A stretch of 64,000 nucleotides of DNA from Bdellovibrionia bacterium. Its GTDB lineage: Bacteria; Bdellovibrionota; Bdellovibrionia; Bdellovibrionales; JAGQZY01. The translations under genes and the position numbers were made by a program. Below, one piece after another: positions 45,097 to 53,646 of this stretch (its first letter is position 1; each line of letters begins with the position of its first letter). Under the pieces are notes generated by a model that worked only from the letters and a program-made list of their open reading frames with translations, was not told the origin of the DNA and did no database searches. The DNA lies in NCBI GenBank assembly GCA_030427805.1, contig JAUICP010000004.1, forward strand, positions 186,001-250,000. The letters run 5' to 3'.

Positions 45097-45414
45097 ATGA
45101 TTAAAAGCACAGTTTTTGTTTTTCTTTTGGTTTTCTCTCTTGCAGCTCTCGCCGAGAAACAGGGCGGAGGGAAGAATTTTTCTGATGTTAAAGCCCAAGC
45201 AACGGCCAATATCGACCAGCGCATTGCCAACCTCCAAGAGGCAAAAACCTGTATTTCAGGGGCCGCTGACAAGGCTGCTCTGAAGACCTGTCGCCAAACC
45301 CTTAAGTCCAAGCAGAAGTCGATTAAATCTGCACGAATGGGTAAGAAAATGGACCGAATGAACAAGCGAATGGATAAAATGAAGGCCAAAAAAGAGAAAA
45401 TGGACGAAGAATAG
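45097..45414 (+). CDS. Small secreted basic protein
   Basis: 105 residues from ATG 45097 (GAGG upstream); an ATG at 45082 is possible. Signal peptide about 1-19 (ALAEK). The mature part is Lys/Ala/Gln-rich and helical with two cysteines (AKTCIS and LKTCRQ) that could pair in a helical hairpin, and a tail of repeated MDRMNKRMDKMKAKKEKMD. Function unknown; it resembles small periplasmic helical-hairpin proteins. Divergent from rsmE. Confidence 0.65.
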   Translation: MIKSTVFVFLLVFSLAALAEKQGGGKNFSDVKAQATANIDQRIANLQEAKTCISGAADKAALKTCRQTLKSKQKSIKSARMGKKMDRMNKRMDKMKAKKEKMDEE

Positions 45415-45500
45415 GCCCCTTTTTGAATTAATTTCATGAAAGATTGTTCATTTATTTCAGCAAGATAGAATCCTTTGCAGAATTATGACGCATAGCGTAT

Positions 45501-45530
45501 AAAGCTCCTCTACCCCAAAGGAGCTTTTTT
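45501..45530 (+). terminator. Terminator-like hairpin overlapping the S41 protease ribosome binding site
   Basis: AAAGCTCC 45501-45508 pairs with GGAGCTTT 45520-45527 around an 11-base loop, followed by T to 45530. The ribosome binding site AAAGGAG (45517-45523) for ATG 45532 lies in the loop and 3' arm. It can act as a terminator for the upstream gene, an attenuator, or a translational switch. Confidence 0.8.
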
Positions 45531-45531
45531 A

Positions 45532-47976
45532 ATGTCTCGCTTACTCAAAAACATAATCACTCCGCTCGTTCTCATCTTTTCGATGGGACTGGTTATCACT
45601 CCGGGGGCACTGGCTCTCGATTCCAAGCAAAAACAACTCGATGTGTTTCGAGGAACTCTCGTTCATCTTCAGCAGAACTATGGAATGCAGGACTATAAAG
45701 AGCGGCACTTGGGACTCAACTTTGAGGAAATCACAAAGCTCTTTTCGAAAATGATCAATGAGGCGACGACTCTGGAGGAAGTTTTCGGTATCGCGGAAAA
45801 GAAGGATCGAGAGATTCTCAGCCTCGAAGAATTCGAACAATTAATGATTGGGTTAGCGGCTATGTACAAAGATGGCCATACCAATATTTTAAGAAACAGT
45901 CGCAATTACTATACCCTGGGACTTGAAGCCTCCGCCATCGGCGAACGACTTTATGTCACTGGTTTTGATGCGGAACTTTTTCTACCCGAAGCTTCAACTC
46001 ACCCAGTATCCGTGACTGACGAAATTACTCATATCAACGGTATTCCCGTATTAAAACTGGCTCGAGTGAATGCCCTTTATATGCCGGCGGCGACTGAAAC
46101 GAATCGCGTTGGCACGGCTTTGAAAAGTTTAATTAATGTCAGCCATCGCTTCTTACCGTCTAAAAAAGAAGGCGAAAACGTAGAACTCACTTTCAAACAG
46201 CACCCTTCACGAGGCGGAAGAACTTATACTGGCTCTTATTACTGGATCAACGCCAACGAATTACGCGATCTTAAAGATGACATTCGCGTGGTTTACCCCG
46301 ATCGTCCTGCCCAAGGTGCTACTGAAGCTGAGTGGATTGAGTACTATGCCCAGGTTTTAAAGGCGACTTCGGAAGCCGTTGAAAAGTACAGAGCCGAAAA
46401 TGCAGACAATGAAAATAGCAATGATGATGGCCTGCCATTAGATCTTCTCGCTGGCGAACGAGAACGCTTACAAAATTTTATTTACGGTCGAAGCTCGACG
46501 ACGGACAGCTATCTCTATGCAGGAATTATGAGTCTTGGACTCGATCCCAGTAAAGTGAGAGATATTGGCATTCTTATTAATGACTATCTCGAAAAGAACG
46601 GAAAGAATAAGGTCACTAGACTTCGCGCTTTACAACTTGATTTGCGCCTCAGTGACCTTCTTCCAAATGCCCCAGAGGCTCGAGTTGAAGTCGCCTACTT
46701 GCGCCTACCGAGCTACTCACCATCTTCTTTTGACGATGTGATGACCGAAATTGCCTGGATTCAATTAGCCATTCGCCAAATGAAATCGGCCGACGTTTTA
46801 ATCATTGATCACACTCACAATGGTGGAGGTTATAACTACTACGGAACCCAATTTCTCAGGCAGTTTGTGACCATGGATCCTGAAAATCCAAAAGACCTTG
46901 AGGCCCTTAGAATTAACCTTCGGATTAACGCACAAGTTTTAAGAACCTCAAGACAGTGGAGCGACGGTGTTGGGTTTAACGGTGAAGTTGCCAACTTTAC
47001 AAGGGATTTTGTCAACGATTCTCTTCACGATGAATGGGAACAAAAAATTAGAGATGGAAGGGGTGCTGCCTGGTCCGGCCCTCTTCCGTTTATGACACCT
47101 GGATTGAGAAACTCAACGACGCTTTCTTCAATCTTTACGCCCCATCATAAGTGGGAAACCTATCAGGGTCCTATTTTCTTTGCCAATGACAAAGGTTCTG
47201 CGAGTAATGGAGATTTTGGCGCTAAGATTATGCAGATGAACAACAGAGCCCTTATTTGGGGTGAGCGCAGTGGAGGTCTTGGCGGACCCGTATGGGGAAG
47301 TGTCGATAGCATCCCTGGCCTTTATATGTACCTACGCTGTACCCAGGGTGAGTGTTTATTCCCTCAAGGTGTCGCCCCTATTGAAAACGTTGGTGTAAAG
47401 CCCGATATTGAACGCGGTATTCGCATTGAGGATCTCCTCGACAATTTTAGAAGCTATGCTAGAGAAACTCTGATCGGCGCTATGATGCATTCCGGGAATG
47501 TCGAAAAAGAAAAAATAGCTGAAGCCGTTGAAAACATTCGTTCGACGGATCGATATGTACCTGATGCTATTAAACAAGCCATCGCCAATCTTGAAGAAGA
47601 GATCATTAAACTCAATGAGAGCGTCCTGCCAGATATCTCCCAGCCAGGAAGCATTCAAACCTACTACGGCAGGCTGGCTCTTCTTATAAAGCAGGCTAAA
47701 TCAGAGGCCGATCTTGAGGTTCACGATTTTGATAATGTGGGAATTATTCATCCAGCTCTCGCATTGAACCAAGATTACGCAGACGTTTTTCTCACTGACT
47801 TCACAGAGGCTCTTGAAATCTCCAATCGCCTTCGAGAAATGCTACAAATGGACAAGTATCAGGGTATTCAGGCCGAACTAAAAGCCATGATTCAAGCCTA
47901 CCAAGCCACACGGGACTTTCAGATGCTTCCTTTTGAGACGGCTCCTCGCAGCTGTCAGAGTCATTTTGGTATTTAA
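45532..47976 (+). CDS. Exported S41-family (C-terminal processing) peptidase-like protein
   Basis: 814 residues; signal peptide about 1-28 (ALA). A PDZ-like or N-terminal region with HINGIPVLKLARVN at about 165-180 precedes the S41 core: VAYLRLPSY, LIIDHTHNGGGYNYYG and FFANDKGSASNGDFGAKIM, where the Ser in SASNG (near residue 560) is the likely nucleophile, followed by GERSGGLGGPVW. The protein is longer than Prc/CtpA because of a large N-terminal domain and a ~170-residue helical C-terminal extension. Expected to degrade envelope or prey proteins. Confidence 0.85.
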   Translation: MSRLLKNIITPLVLIFSMGLVITPGALALDSKQKQLDVFRGTLVHLQQNYGMQDYKERHLGLNFEEITKLFSKMINEATTLEEVFGIAEKKDREILSLEEFEQLMIGLAAMYKDGHTNILRNSRNYYTLGLEASAIGERLYVTGFDAELFLPEASTHPVSVTDEITHINGIPVLKLARVNALYMPAATETNRVGTALKSLINVSHRFLPSKKEGENVELTFKQHPSRGGRTYTGSYYWINANELRDLKDDIRVVYPDRPAQGATEAEWIEYYAQVLKATSEAVEKYRAENADNENSNDDGLPLDLLAGERERLQNFIYGRSSTTDSYLYAGIMSLGLDPSKVRDIGILINDYLEKNGKNKVTRLRALQLDLRLSDLLPNAPEARVEVAYLRLPSYSPSSFDDVMTEIAWIQLAIRQMKSADVLIIDHTHNGGGYNYYGTQFLRQFVTMDPENPKDLEALRINLRINAQVLRTSRQWSDGVGFNGEVANFTRDFVNDSLHDEWEQKIRDGRGAAWSGPLPFMTPGLRNSTTLSSIFTPHHKWETYQGPIFFANDKGSASNGDFGAKIMQMNNRALIWGERSGGLGGPVWGSVDSIPGLYMYLRCTQGECLFPQGVAPIENVGVKPDIERGIRIEDLLDNFRSYARETLIGAMMHSGNVEKEKIAEAVENIRSTDRYVPDAIKQAIANLEEEIIKLNESVLPDISQPGSIQTYYGRLALLIKQAKSEADLEVHDFDNVGIIHPALALNQDYADVFLTDFTEALEISNRLREMLQMDKYQGIQAELKAMIQAYQATRDFQMLPFETAPRSCQSHFGI

Positions 47977-48120
47977 GATCTAGACAGTCGTCATAAACTT
48001 AGACGACTGTCAGTTTCATTGTTGTCCGAATAGAATTTTGACAGCAGCTTCTTTTCAGAACTTTTACAAGTAGTCTTAGGCACTTAGACCAAGTGTATTA
48101 TATTGAGACCAGATTCATAT

Positions 48121-48137
48121 TTGGGCCCTAGCTTGCA
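48121..48137 (+). promoter_or_regulatory. Candidate sigma-54 promoter of the VWA lipoprotein gene
   Basis: TTGGG at 48121-48125 and TTGCA at 48133-48137 with GG-N10-GC. Predicted start near 48148, about 30 bases before the GTG start. The -12 half is perfect and the -24 half has TTGG but not the following CAC. Confidence 0.45.
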
Positions 48138-48178
48138 ATAGATATCACCAAGGTGAGTATAAAAGTTAGGAGTAGAGT

Positions 48179-49519
48179 GTGGTTTCTCTAATAAAAGAAA
48201 GAAAGCTTCGAAGGATTGAGCTTATCATTCTATTGATTCTAAGCCTGTTCGCAACAGCGGCCTGCTCTAATGCAAAGCAGTTTTCTGAAGTCGAAGAGTT
48301 TTCTAAGATTAGTCCCGATGGAACCAATGGTGGTAGTGATACCGACACTGACGGTGATGACGATAGTGATGGAGACAACGACGGCGACTCTGATGACAAC
48401 GACGGCGACGATGACGATGGCACCAATCCAACACCGACTCCTACGCCAAATGCCACTCCGACACCAACTCCGACGGCGACACCAACTCCGACGGCGACGC
48501 CGACACCAACTCCAAGCCCAACTCCAGCCTATGAAGAGGCTTGTTTTGAAGAAAACTTTATGCAGCCTAAAGAGGCTATTACTAAAAAAGTAGATATTTT
48601 ATTTGTAACGGATACTTCAAGTTCTCTCGATGGCGAAAGAAAAGACGTCGCAAGGGGAATTAGCAGCTTTATACAAGGTCTCGGCGCTGATGTTGATTAT
48701 CGCGTAGCGGTTATGTTCGGTCATATTAATAGTAAATACTCTGGAGCTTTGTATCAGTATAGAAACGAAGCCCTTGTTCTCGATTCACAAAAATTGAGTA
48801 ATGCGCAAATTGAAGCGGGCCTGAACGCAAAACTCACCAATACTAAGGATGAAGGTGTGAGTGATGGTGGCGAGGCCATGCTTTACTCTTTAAATAAATC
48901 CATTCAACCGCAGCAATACCAAACGATCCAATCTCAAGGTTTTTACCGAGATGATGCCGCTCTTGCCATCGTTTTTATCTCCGATGAGAACGACATCTGT
49001 GCTGTTTACCCCAACGGAGTTACTCCAGTAAGAGATCCAAACAACAAAGAGATCCCTGCTTTTAGAAACTACTGTGAAGGAAAGCTCACTCCGACGAGTC
49101 TTTACAAGCAACTTGAGTTAATGGCAGCGAAACGACCTTTAGTATTATCAAGTGTTATTTATACCGACCCTAATAGAGTGCCAAGCGGTGGCGAAAATGA
49201 GGTTGGCTATGGGCTTCTCGAAATTACTAAGCTCAATAACGGTAAACTGATTGACATACGTGACGACAATATCGCCATGGGCCTCAAAGACCTAGGTACT
49301 CTCACACAAACTCGACTGAATTTACTCACAGCTTTTAAGCTCAAATACGGATTGGTCGTATTAAAGGATACCATCAAGGTCTACGTTGACGATTTGTTGG
49401 TTAACTCCATGTTCAACGAAGTCACTCGCACGGTTCAGCTGAATGAAGACATGGCTGGAAAATCCGAATCAGCCGTTAAGATTAACTACTGTGCATTAGT
49501 ACCTAAGACTTCAAATTAA
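48179..49519 (+). CDS. VWA-domain lipoprotein with Asp-rich and Thr-Pro-rich linker
   Basis: 446 residues from GTG 48179 (AGGAG upstream). Lipobox FATAAC with Cys near residue 29. A ~30-residue run of Asp/Gly/Ser (DTDGDDDSDGDNDGDSD type), similar to thrombospondin-type calcium loops, precedes a Thr-Pro repeat linker. The VWA-type domain begins near 138: DILFVTDTSSSLDG carries the MIDAS DxSxS motif. It presents a metal-dependent adhesion domain at the cell surface on a stalk, a plausible attachment or adhesion protein. Confidence 0.85.
   Translation: MVSLIKERKLRRIELIILLILSLFATAACSNAKQFSEVEEFSKISPDGTNGGSDTDTDGDDDSDGDNDGDSDDNDGDDDDGTNPTPTPTPNATPTPTPTATPTPTATPTPTPSPTPAYEEACFEENFMQPKEAITKKVDILFVTDTSSSLDGERKDVARGISSFIQGLGADVDYRVAVMFGHINSKYSGALYQYRNEALVLDSQKLSNAQIEAGLNAKLTNTKDEGVSDGGEAMLYSLNKSIQPQQYQTIQSQGFYRDDAALAIVFISDENDICAVYPNGVTPVRDPNNKEIPAFRNYCEGKLTPTSLYKQLELMAAKRPLVLSSVIYTDPNRVPSGGENEVGYGLLEITKLNNGKLIDIRDDNIAMGLKDLGTLTQTRLNLLTAFKLKYGLVVLKDTIKVYVDDLLVNSMFNEVTRTVQLNEDMAGKSESAVKINYCALVPKTSN
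48450..48530 (+). repeat. Short tandem repeats encoding Thr-Pro linker
   Basis: Imperfect 18-base units related to ACACCAACTCCGACGGCG encode TPTPTA-like repeats. The tract is in frame with the lipoprotein, so length changes in multiples of three would alter stalk length without breaking the gene. Confidence 0.8.
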
Positions 49520-49550
49520 TCCATGGGGGTCTAAAGTCACCCCCAAGCCT

Positions 49551-49579
49551 TTGACAAAGATGCAGAAGCTTCCCAAAAT
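49551..49579 (+). promoter_or_regulatory. Candidate sigma-70 promoter for small lipoprotein gene
   Basis: TTGACA (perfect) and CAAAAT with a 17-base spacer, ending 23 bases before ATG 49603. A GGGGGT/ACCCCC hairpin at 49525-49544 lies just upstream and may end the VWA gene's transcript. Confidence 0.45.
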
Positions 49580-49602
49580 TAAATCTGTTTGGGAGGTTTA
49601 CT

Positions 49603-49809
49603 ATGAAATTAATCGGCCTAGTTGTTTTACTCGGTTCTATGTTCCTCGGCGCTTGCGCCTCTGGCCCAAATTCTAGTAGCTCTTCTACCAATCACACCCG
49701 TCGCAACGATAACTCCGGTTGTTTTACCGAGTGTGATGAGCGATATGCCGCTCGCCCTGAGCGCCTGCAATCTTGCAAAAAGATTTGCCGACAATTTAGC
49801 TCGAACTAA
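49603..49809 (+). CDS. Small Cys-containing lipoprotein
   Basis: 68 residues; GGGAGG before ATG 49603. Lipobox FLGAC with Cys18. A Ser/Asn linker is followed by four further cysteines in CFTECDERYAAR and SCKKICRQF, giving two Cx3C pairs, the twin Cx3C-type arrangement of small helical-hairpin proteins with two disulfides. Function unknown. Confidence 0.72.
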   Translation: MKLIGLVVLLGSMFLGACASGPNSSSSSTNHTRRNDNSGCFTECDERYAARPERLQSCKKICRQFSSN

Positions 49810-49989
49810 ATAGTCAAAAATAATTATGCTGCGCGTTAGTCATATCTCCTGCCTTTCTGTCAAAAAAACCCAGTAATTTCATAGATTTTTTACCTGGCGA
49901 AAAAAAGTATCTGTACCTGGTTCCATTTTGGGTTATTAAGGCCTCAGCAATTTAAGGGTTTTGAAGGTTGCTAAAAGGGAGAAAAGTGT

Positions 49990-50595
49990 ATGAATAAAAT
50001 TTTATTAATTCTAGCGGCACTTCTTGTTTCAGGTGTATCTCAAGCAAGGAGCTATTATCAAGATTCTGCCACACTACATGATTGTGGAGGACGCATTGAA
50101 CTGAGAGAGTCGGCGCAGAACCTTCACATTCAAATCGACAACAATCGTCGTTGTGACGAAATGATTGTTAGAGCGAGTCGTTATGGTCGAGTGATTAAGC
50201 GTTATACCTTAAGAACTGGTGACTCTAACTGGACGCTTAGTAATTCTATGTGGCGCGAGCTACAAAGAGATGGCTCTATCTATTTCGAACTTAACGGTTC
50301 ATGGGGAACTTCAGATACTATTAATCTAAGGATTCCTCGATACGACGATCGCTATGACCGTGATCGCTACGATCGTGACCGTTACGACAGAGATAGATAC
50401 GACCGTGACCGCTATGATCGTGATCGCTATGACCGAGATCGCTATGATCGACGCCCTGGACAGTGTGGTGGACACACGTCTCGTGGAACGACTGGCTACG
50501 GTTACACGAATAGCTGTAAATGCGCTTACTACCGCTACGGTCAGTTCCAGTACCATGCTGCCGAGTATAATTGCTCATCAAGACGTCGCTACTAA
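49990..50595 (+). CDS. Secreted protein with YDRDR tandem repeats
   Basis: 201 residues; GGGAG before ATG 49990. Signal peptide about 1-20 (SQARS). A ~95-residue N-terminal region with two Cys is followed by six perfect YDRDR pentapeptides (about 120-150) flanked by variants, then a Cys-containing C-terminal region (QCGGHTSR, SCKCAYYR, YNCSS). The repeat is highly charged with alternating Asp and Arg, suggesting an extended or self-associating segment. No family recognised. The repeat is encoded by near-identical 15-base units. Confidence 0.7.
   Translation: MNKILLILAALLVSGVSQARSYYQDSATLHDCGGRIELRESAQNLHIQIDNNRRCDEMIVRASRYGRVIKRYTLRTGDSNWTLSNSMWRELQRDGSIYFELNGSWGTSDTINLRIPRYDDRYDRDRYDRDRYDRDRYDRDRYDRDRYDRDRYDRRPGQCGGHTSRGTTGYGYTNSCKCAYYRYGQFQYHAAEYNCSSRRRY
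50341..50452 (+). repeat. Coding tandem repeat, 15-base units
   Basis: Six 15-base units encoding YDRDR plus partial flanking units. Synonymous changes between units (gac/gat, cgt/cgc) show they were not copied very recently. Confidence 0.88.
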
Positions 50596-50618
50596 AAAAC
50601 CTAAGCACTAATTATCGC

Positions 50619-50652
50619 AAAAAAAGGTGGCTCCCTATGGCCACCTTTTTTT
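50619..50652. terminator. Rho-independent terminator
   Basis: GGTGGC 50626-50631 and GCCACC 50640-50645 within an A-run and T-run, extending the stem to about 11 bp. Probably bidirectional for the repeat-protein gene and the rhodanese gene. Confidence 0.85.
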
Positions 50653-50708
50653 ATGCTTTCTCCCAAACTATGATTCCATTTAATTCCACTCCATGAAATC
50701 AAATAGGA

Positions 50709-51026
50709 CTAAGATTCCGTGGGATAGCCCTTATCCTTCCAAATCTCAATTCCGGCATCTGCGATGCAGACTACATTATCATGCCCCATAGCTAAAAGAG
50801 TCTGATAGGCTTTCTGCGCACGTCCACCCATACCACAGTGGATGAATATCTTCTTGTACTGCCGCAACTCCTCCGATTTATCCCCGACTTCGTCATGGGG
50901 AATATTAATGGCCCCTTTAATGCGAGATTCAGCAAATTCCTCAGGCGAGCGAACATCGAGAATGACTTCACCCGCATGCAAATCTTTGGATTTTTCGTAA
51001 AGTTGATCTAAATTCCATTCAGCCAT
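50709..51026 (-). CDS. Single-domain rhodanese
   Basis: 105 residues; AAGGAG before ATG 51026. One rhodanese domain with CDC25-like fold: VILDVRSPEEFAESRIKGAINIP and the active-site loop HCGMGGRAQ, with the catalytic Cys at about residue 64. Transfers sulfane sulfur to cyanide or thiols; in GlpE-like single-domain proteins the physiological acceptor is uncertain. No signal peptide, so cytoplasmic. Confidence 0.9.
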   Translation of the reverse strand: MAEWNLDQLYEKSKDLHAGEVILDVRSPEEFAESRIKGAINIPHDEVGDKSEELRQYKKIFIHCGMGGRAQKAYQTLLAMGHDNVVCIADAGIEIWKDKGYPTES

Positions 51027-51342
51027 TTCAACTCCTTTTTAATTATATAGCTTCTCTTTAAAACAAACTGACTGTCTAGCTCTAATGCCTAGCCCAAGAC
51101 TCTGTTTCACATAGAGACGGCAAATTTGCTCTTATTCCCACAATTTAGATTCTTATCCCAGTCTGAAATAGTTCCCTCTTGGAACCAGTCTCTTTAAGAA
51201 TGCAAAACAAGTAAGGAAAATAAAATTGTGAGAGGCCTCCCATTTTTGAATTCTAAACATCAAGCTTCCTTAACTCGATCACTGTCACAGGTAGCCCTAA
51301 ACTGAATGTAAGAAAGAAGTGTAAAGAACAAGGAGACCCCCT
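51027..51342. other. 316-bp non-coding gap
   Basis: Between the divergent rhodanese and diguanylate cyclase genes. It contains only a short hairpin (GTTCC-ctctt-GGAAC near 51170) and the AAGGAG ribosome binding site of the downstream gene. I see no confident promoter, repeat or small gene. Confidence 0.6.
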
Positions 51343-52455
51343 ATGAAAAAGTGGATGCAAAAGCTAGTAGATCAATTTGAATTCGATTGGCCCGAGGATT
51401 CAACGAGAAGTCCGGAGGCTAAAGCTGATTTTGAAATTTCAGAAGACCGTGCCACTCTTCTCTACTTTATAGATACCTATAATAAGCACTTGGTCGAAAT
51501 CGACTCCCAACCCGTAAGAAAAGTGCGGGAAGTTCTAGATCAATTCGCTAAAGAACTTGTGAATCCCAATTCTAATATGGATCGAGTGCTCTTTAGATTT
51601 CGCCAATTCTTTTCGTCCTACCGAATTGACGAGTACACCTATGTACAAAAAACCTTTGATGACTTCAGAGGAATTATCTGGGACTTTATCGATCAACTTT
51701 CAGAAGACCTCTGTGCCGAGAAAAAAGAGGATGACGAAATCAATAAAAGCTTAGAACTGTTAAGAGAGGCGGTCGAGGCCAACTCTATTGATAGCCTTAA
51801 GAATCAAGCTCGATCATTTATCGACGAATACATGGAGCATCAATCCAATCGCGAAGATCGACGATCAAGGCGAATGAGTTCGATTAAAAGAAACCTGGCC
51901 CTTGTTAAAAAGCAACTCAGTGATGCAAATATTAAGATGCGAAAAGACCACCTCACAAACGCCTATAATAGACAGAGCTTTGACGAGCAGCTCAACCAGG
52001 TTCTAAAAATGACTGACATGGCAAAGACCCCTCTCAGCTTGATCTCGCTAGATATTGATCATTTTAAGAAATTTAACGATACCTATGGTCACGCCGTAGG
52101 CGATTACATTCTCGTTGAGTGTGTCAAAATGTTAAAAGAAAGCTTCGATTGCGAAACAGCCTTTGTCGCAAGAGTAGGCGGAGAGGAGTTTAACGTCCTT
52201 CTCCCTGGTAAAACCATAGAGGAGGCCACCGCCAAGGCGAAATACTGCCTTTCAAAAATACGCGGAGAAGTCTTTCTTAAGGATGACTTGGAACTTAAGT
52301 TTACAGTTTCAATGGGTATTGCTCAGTACACTGGGAGAGAGAATAAAGAAACCTTCCTCAAACGGGCTGATGATGCCCTCTACGAATCAAAAAACACAGG
52401 TCGAAATAAGTTTACAATTTCGAAACCTAAAAACCTACAAGTAAGAGTTGCTTAA
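51343..52455 (+). CDS. Diguanylate cyclase (GGDEF domain) with helical N-terminus
   Basis: 370 residues; AAGGAG before ATG 51343. The first ~200 residues are helical and charged, with a coiled-coil-like stretch before the catalytic domain (about 205-362). The GGDEF motif reads GGEEF near residue 281, a functional variant. Substrate motifs DHLTNAYNRQ and SLDIDHFKKFNDTYGHAVGD are present. The inhibitory I-site RxxD five residues upstream is absent (CETA). Makes c-di-GMP; the EAL protein at 22.5 kb would oppose it. The N-terminal domain is not identified. Confidence 0.92.
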   Translation: MKKWMQKLVDQFEFDWPEDSTRSPEAKADFEISEDRATLLYFIDTYNKHLVEIDSQPVRKVREVLDQFAKELVNPNSNMDRVLFRFRQFFSSYRIDEYTYVQKTFDDFRGIIWDFIDQLSEDLCAEKKEDDEINKSLELLREAVEANSIDSLKNQARSFIDEYMEHQSNREDRRSRRMSSIKRNLALVKKQLSDANIKMRKDHLTNAYNRQSFDEQLNQVLKMTDMAKTPLSLISLDIDHFKKFNDTYGHAVGDYILVECVKMLKESFDCETAFVARVGGEEFNVLLPGKTIEEATAKAKYCLSKIRGEVFLKDDLELKFTVSMGIAQYTGRENKETFLKRADDALYESKNTGRNKFTISKPKNLQVRVA

Positions 52456-52492
52456 CTAATCCTCTTGTTTTCTTTACATTCTTCTTTTTCTT

Positions 52493-52520
52493 AGCGCCGA
52501 TTTAACAAGTCGGCGTTTTT
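52493..52520 (+). terminator. Rho-independent terminator after the diguanylate cyclase
   Basis: AGCGCCGA and TCGGCG arms with a short loop and a T-rich tail. Confidence 0.75.
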
Positions 52521-52609
52521 ATTTATAACTGCAACAAATATCTACGAACACCTATGTGTTAAACAAATGTTTTTTCGTCTGCACTCATCTGTAAATCATA
52601 GCAAATAAC

Positions 52610-52626
52610 TTGGTTCTCGCTTTGCA
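52610..52626 (+). promoter_or_regulatory. Candidate sigma-54 promoter of the YD-like/subtilase pair
   Basis: TTGG at 52610-52613 and TTGCA at 52622-52626, GG-N10-GC. Predicted start near 52637, about 23 bases before ATG 52660. The -12 half is perfect; the -24 half lacks the CAC after TTGG. Confidence 0.5.
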
Positions 52627-52659
52627 AATTACTACAGGCAAAGGCAAAAGAGGTTAACA

Positions 52660-53646
52660 ATGAAGCCAAGTATTCAATTCGCATTACTAACAATCTTTAT
52701 ACTATTAAGTTTTCAAGCGAGAGCTTGGGTCAACCCTACTGATGGGAGTTTTCGGCTAGAGGTTGAGCTCATACCAGGCTCACTTAAGGCAAACTATAGT
52801 AATAGAAGAACCACTCATGGAGTCTTGGGGCTTGGCTGGTGCACACTCTTAGACCTTAATATCGTATTCTTTGACGACGACCAAATCATACTCGATAAGT
52901 GTAGCCATCGCGAAGTTTTTAAAAAGCCCCACCGTCATTCAAAAATATATTTCAATCAATCGCGCGAAGAATCCATTCGATTTGATCGCGGCCAATTCTA
53001 TTATCTCCAAAAAGGACAGGTGCGCTCCCTTCTCGTCAGTAAAAAGTACTTTACGAATTCCCCTAAGAAGAGAATTGAGCTTTACTTTCTTCGTCGAGGG
53101 TTTCGTCCTCGTGATATAGCCATCCAAGAAAATTCACAGGGACGTGTCAGCAGGATAAACATTAGGGGATTCGAGGTCTCACTCAGTTATTCAAATTCTA
53201 GTCTATCATCGGTTCAAAACCAGAAAGAACGTCTCGATTTCAACTGGGACCAACTACAAAATATCAATTCCGTGAAAAGAAATGGCCTGATCCTTCTTTC
53301 TCTCAACTACGACGGAGAGGATCGTGTTAGCTCTTTAAAAAGTTCCCAGTGTGAACTCATTTATAGCTACAGTGTTCCGCAAAAACACTTAAGCAAAACT
53401 CGATTACTTAAAAAGTGTAAAAAGCAAGAACCACTTCTTGTCGATTTCTTTAATCACTATCAGCAAAGCTCCCGAGAGGGAGGTTTAAGTCTTTCATCGA
53501 TGGAAGTCAAAAAACATCAATTCACCAATAAAAAGCTAAACCTCCATGTGACTAAATTTCAGTTTAAGGAGGTTTTACAAAAAGAACGTCCCCTCGAACA
53601 AAGAAGACCCGTATTTAACAAGAGGAGGATTTCGAATGAAACCTAG
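52660..53646 (+). CDS. Secreted YD-repeat/RHS N-terminal-like protein
   Basis: 328 residues; AGAGG before ATG 52660. Signal peptide about 1-22. The mature N-terminus resembles the cap of RHS/YD-repeat proteins: YSNRRTTHGVLGLGW matches the conserved SxxxxxGxLGxGW entry, and later segments (GRVSRINIRG, LSLNYDGEDRVSSL) look like single YD strands. Far too short for a full RHS barrel and without a toxin tip. It overlaps the following subtilase by 11 bases and shares its putative sigma-54 promoter. Confidence 0.6.
   Translation: MKPSIQFALLTIFILLSFQARAWVNPTDGSFRLEVELIPGSLKANYSNRRTTHGVLGLGWCTLLDLNIVFFDDDQIILDKCSHREVFKKPHRHSKIYFNQSREESIRFDRGQFYYLQKGQVRSLLVSKKYFTNSPKKRIELYFLRRGFRPRDIAIQENSQGRVSRINIRGFEVSLSYSNSSLSSVQNQKERLDFNWDQLQNINSVKRNGLILLSLNYDGEDRVSSLKSSQCELIYSYSVPQKHLSKTRLLKKCKKQEPLLVDFFNHYQQSSREGGLSLSSMEVKKHQFTNKKLNLHVTKFQFKEVLQKERPLEQRRPVFNKRRISNET

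Noticed and set aside
45009-45437. N-terminal extension of the RsmE frame
   Set aside because: It overlaps the divergent secreted-protein gene, and homologues start at MNRVL.
48339-48530. Repeat array as a non-coding feature
   Set aside because: It is in frame with the VWA lipoprotein and encodes Asp-rich and Thr-Pro linkers.
50341-50452. CRISPR-like array
   Set aside because: Units are contiguous 15-base coding repeats (YDRDR), without spacers and without cas genes.
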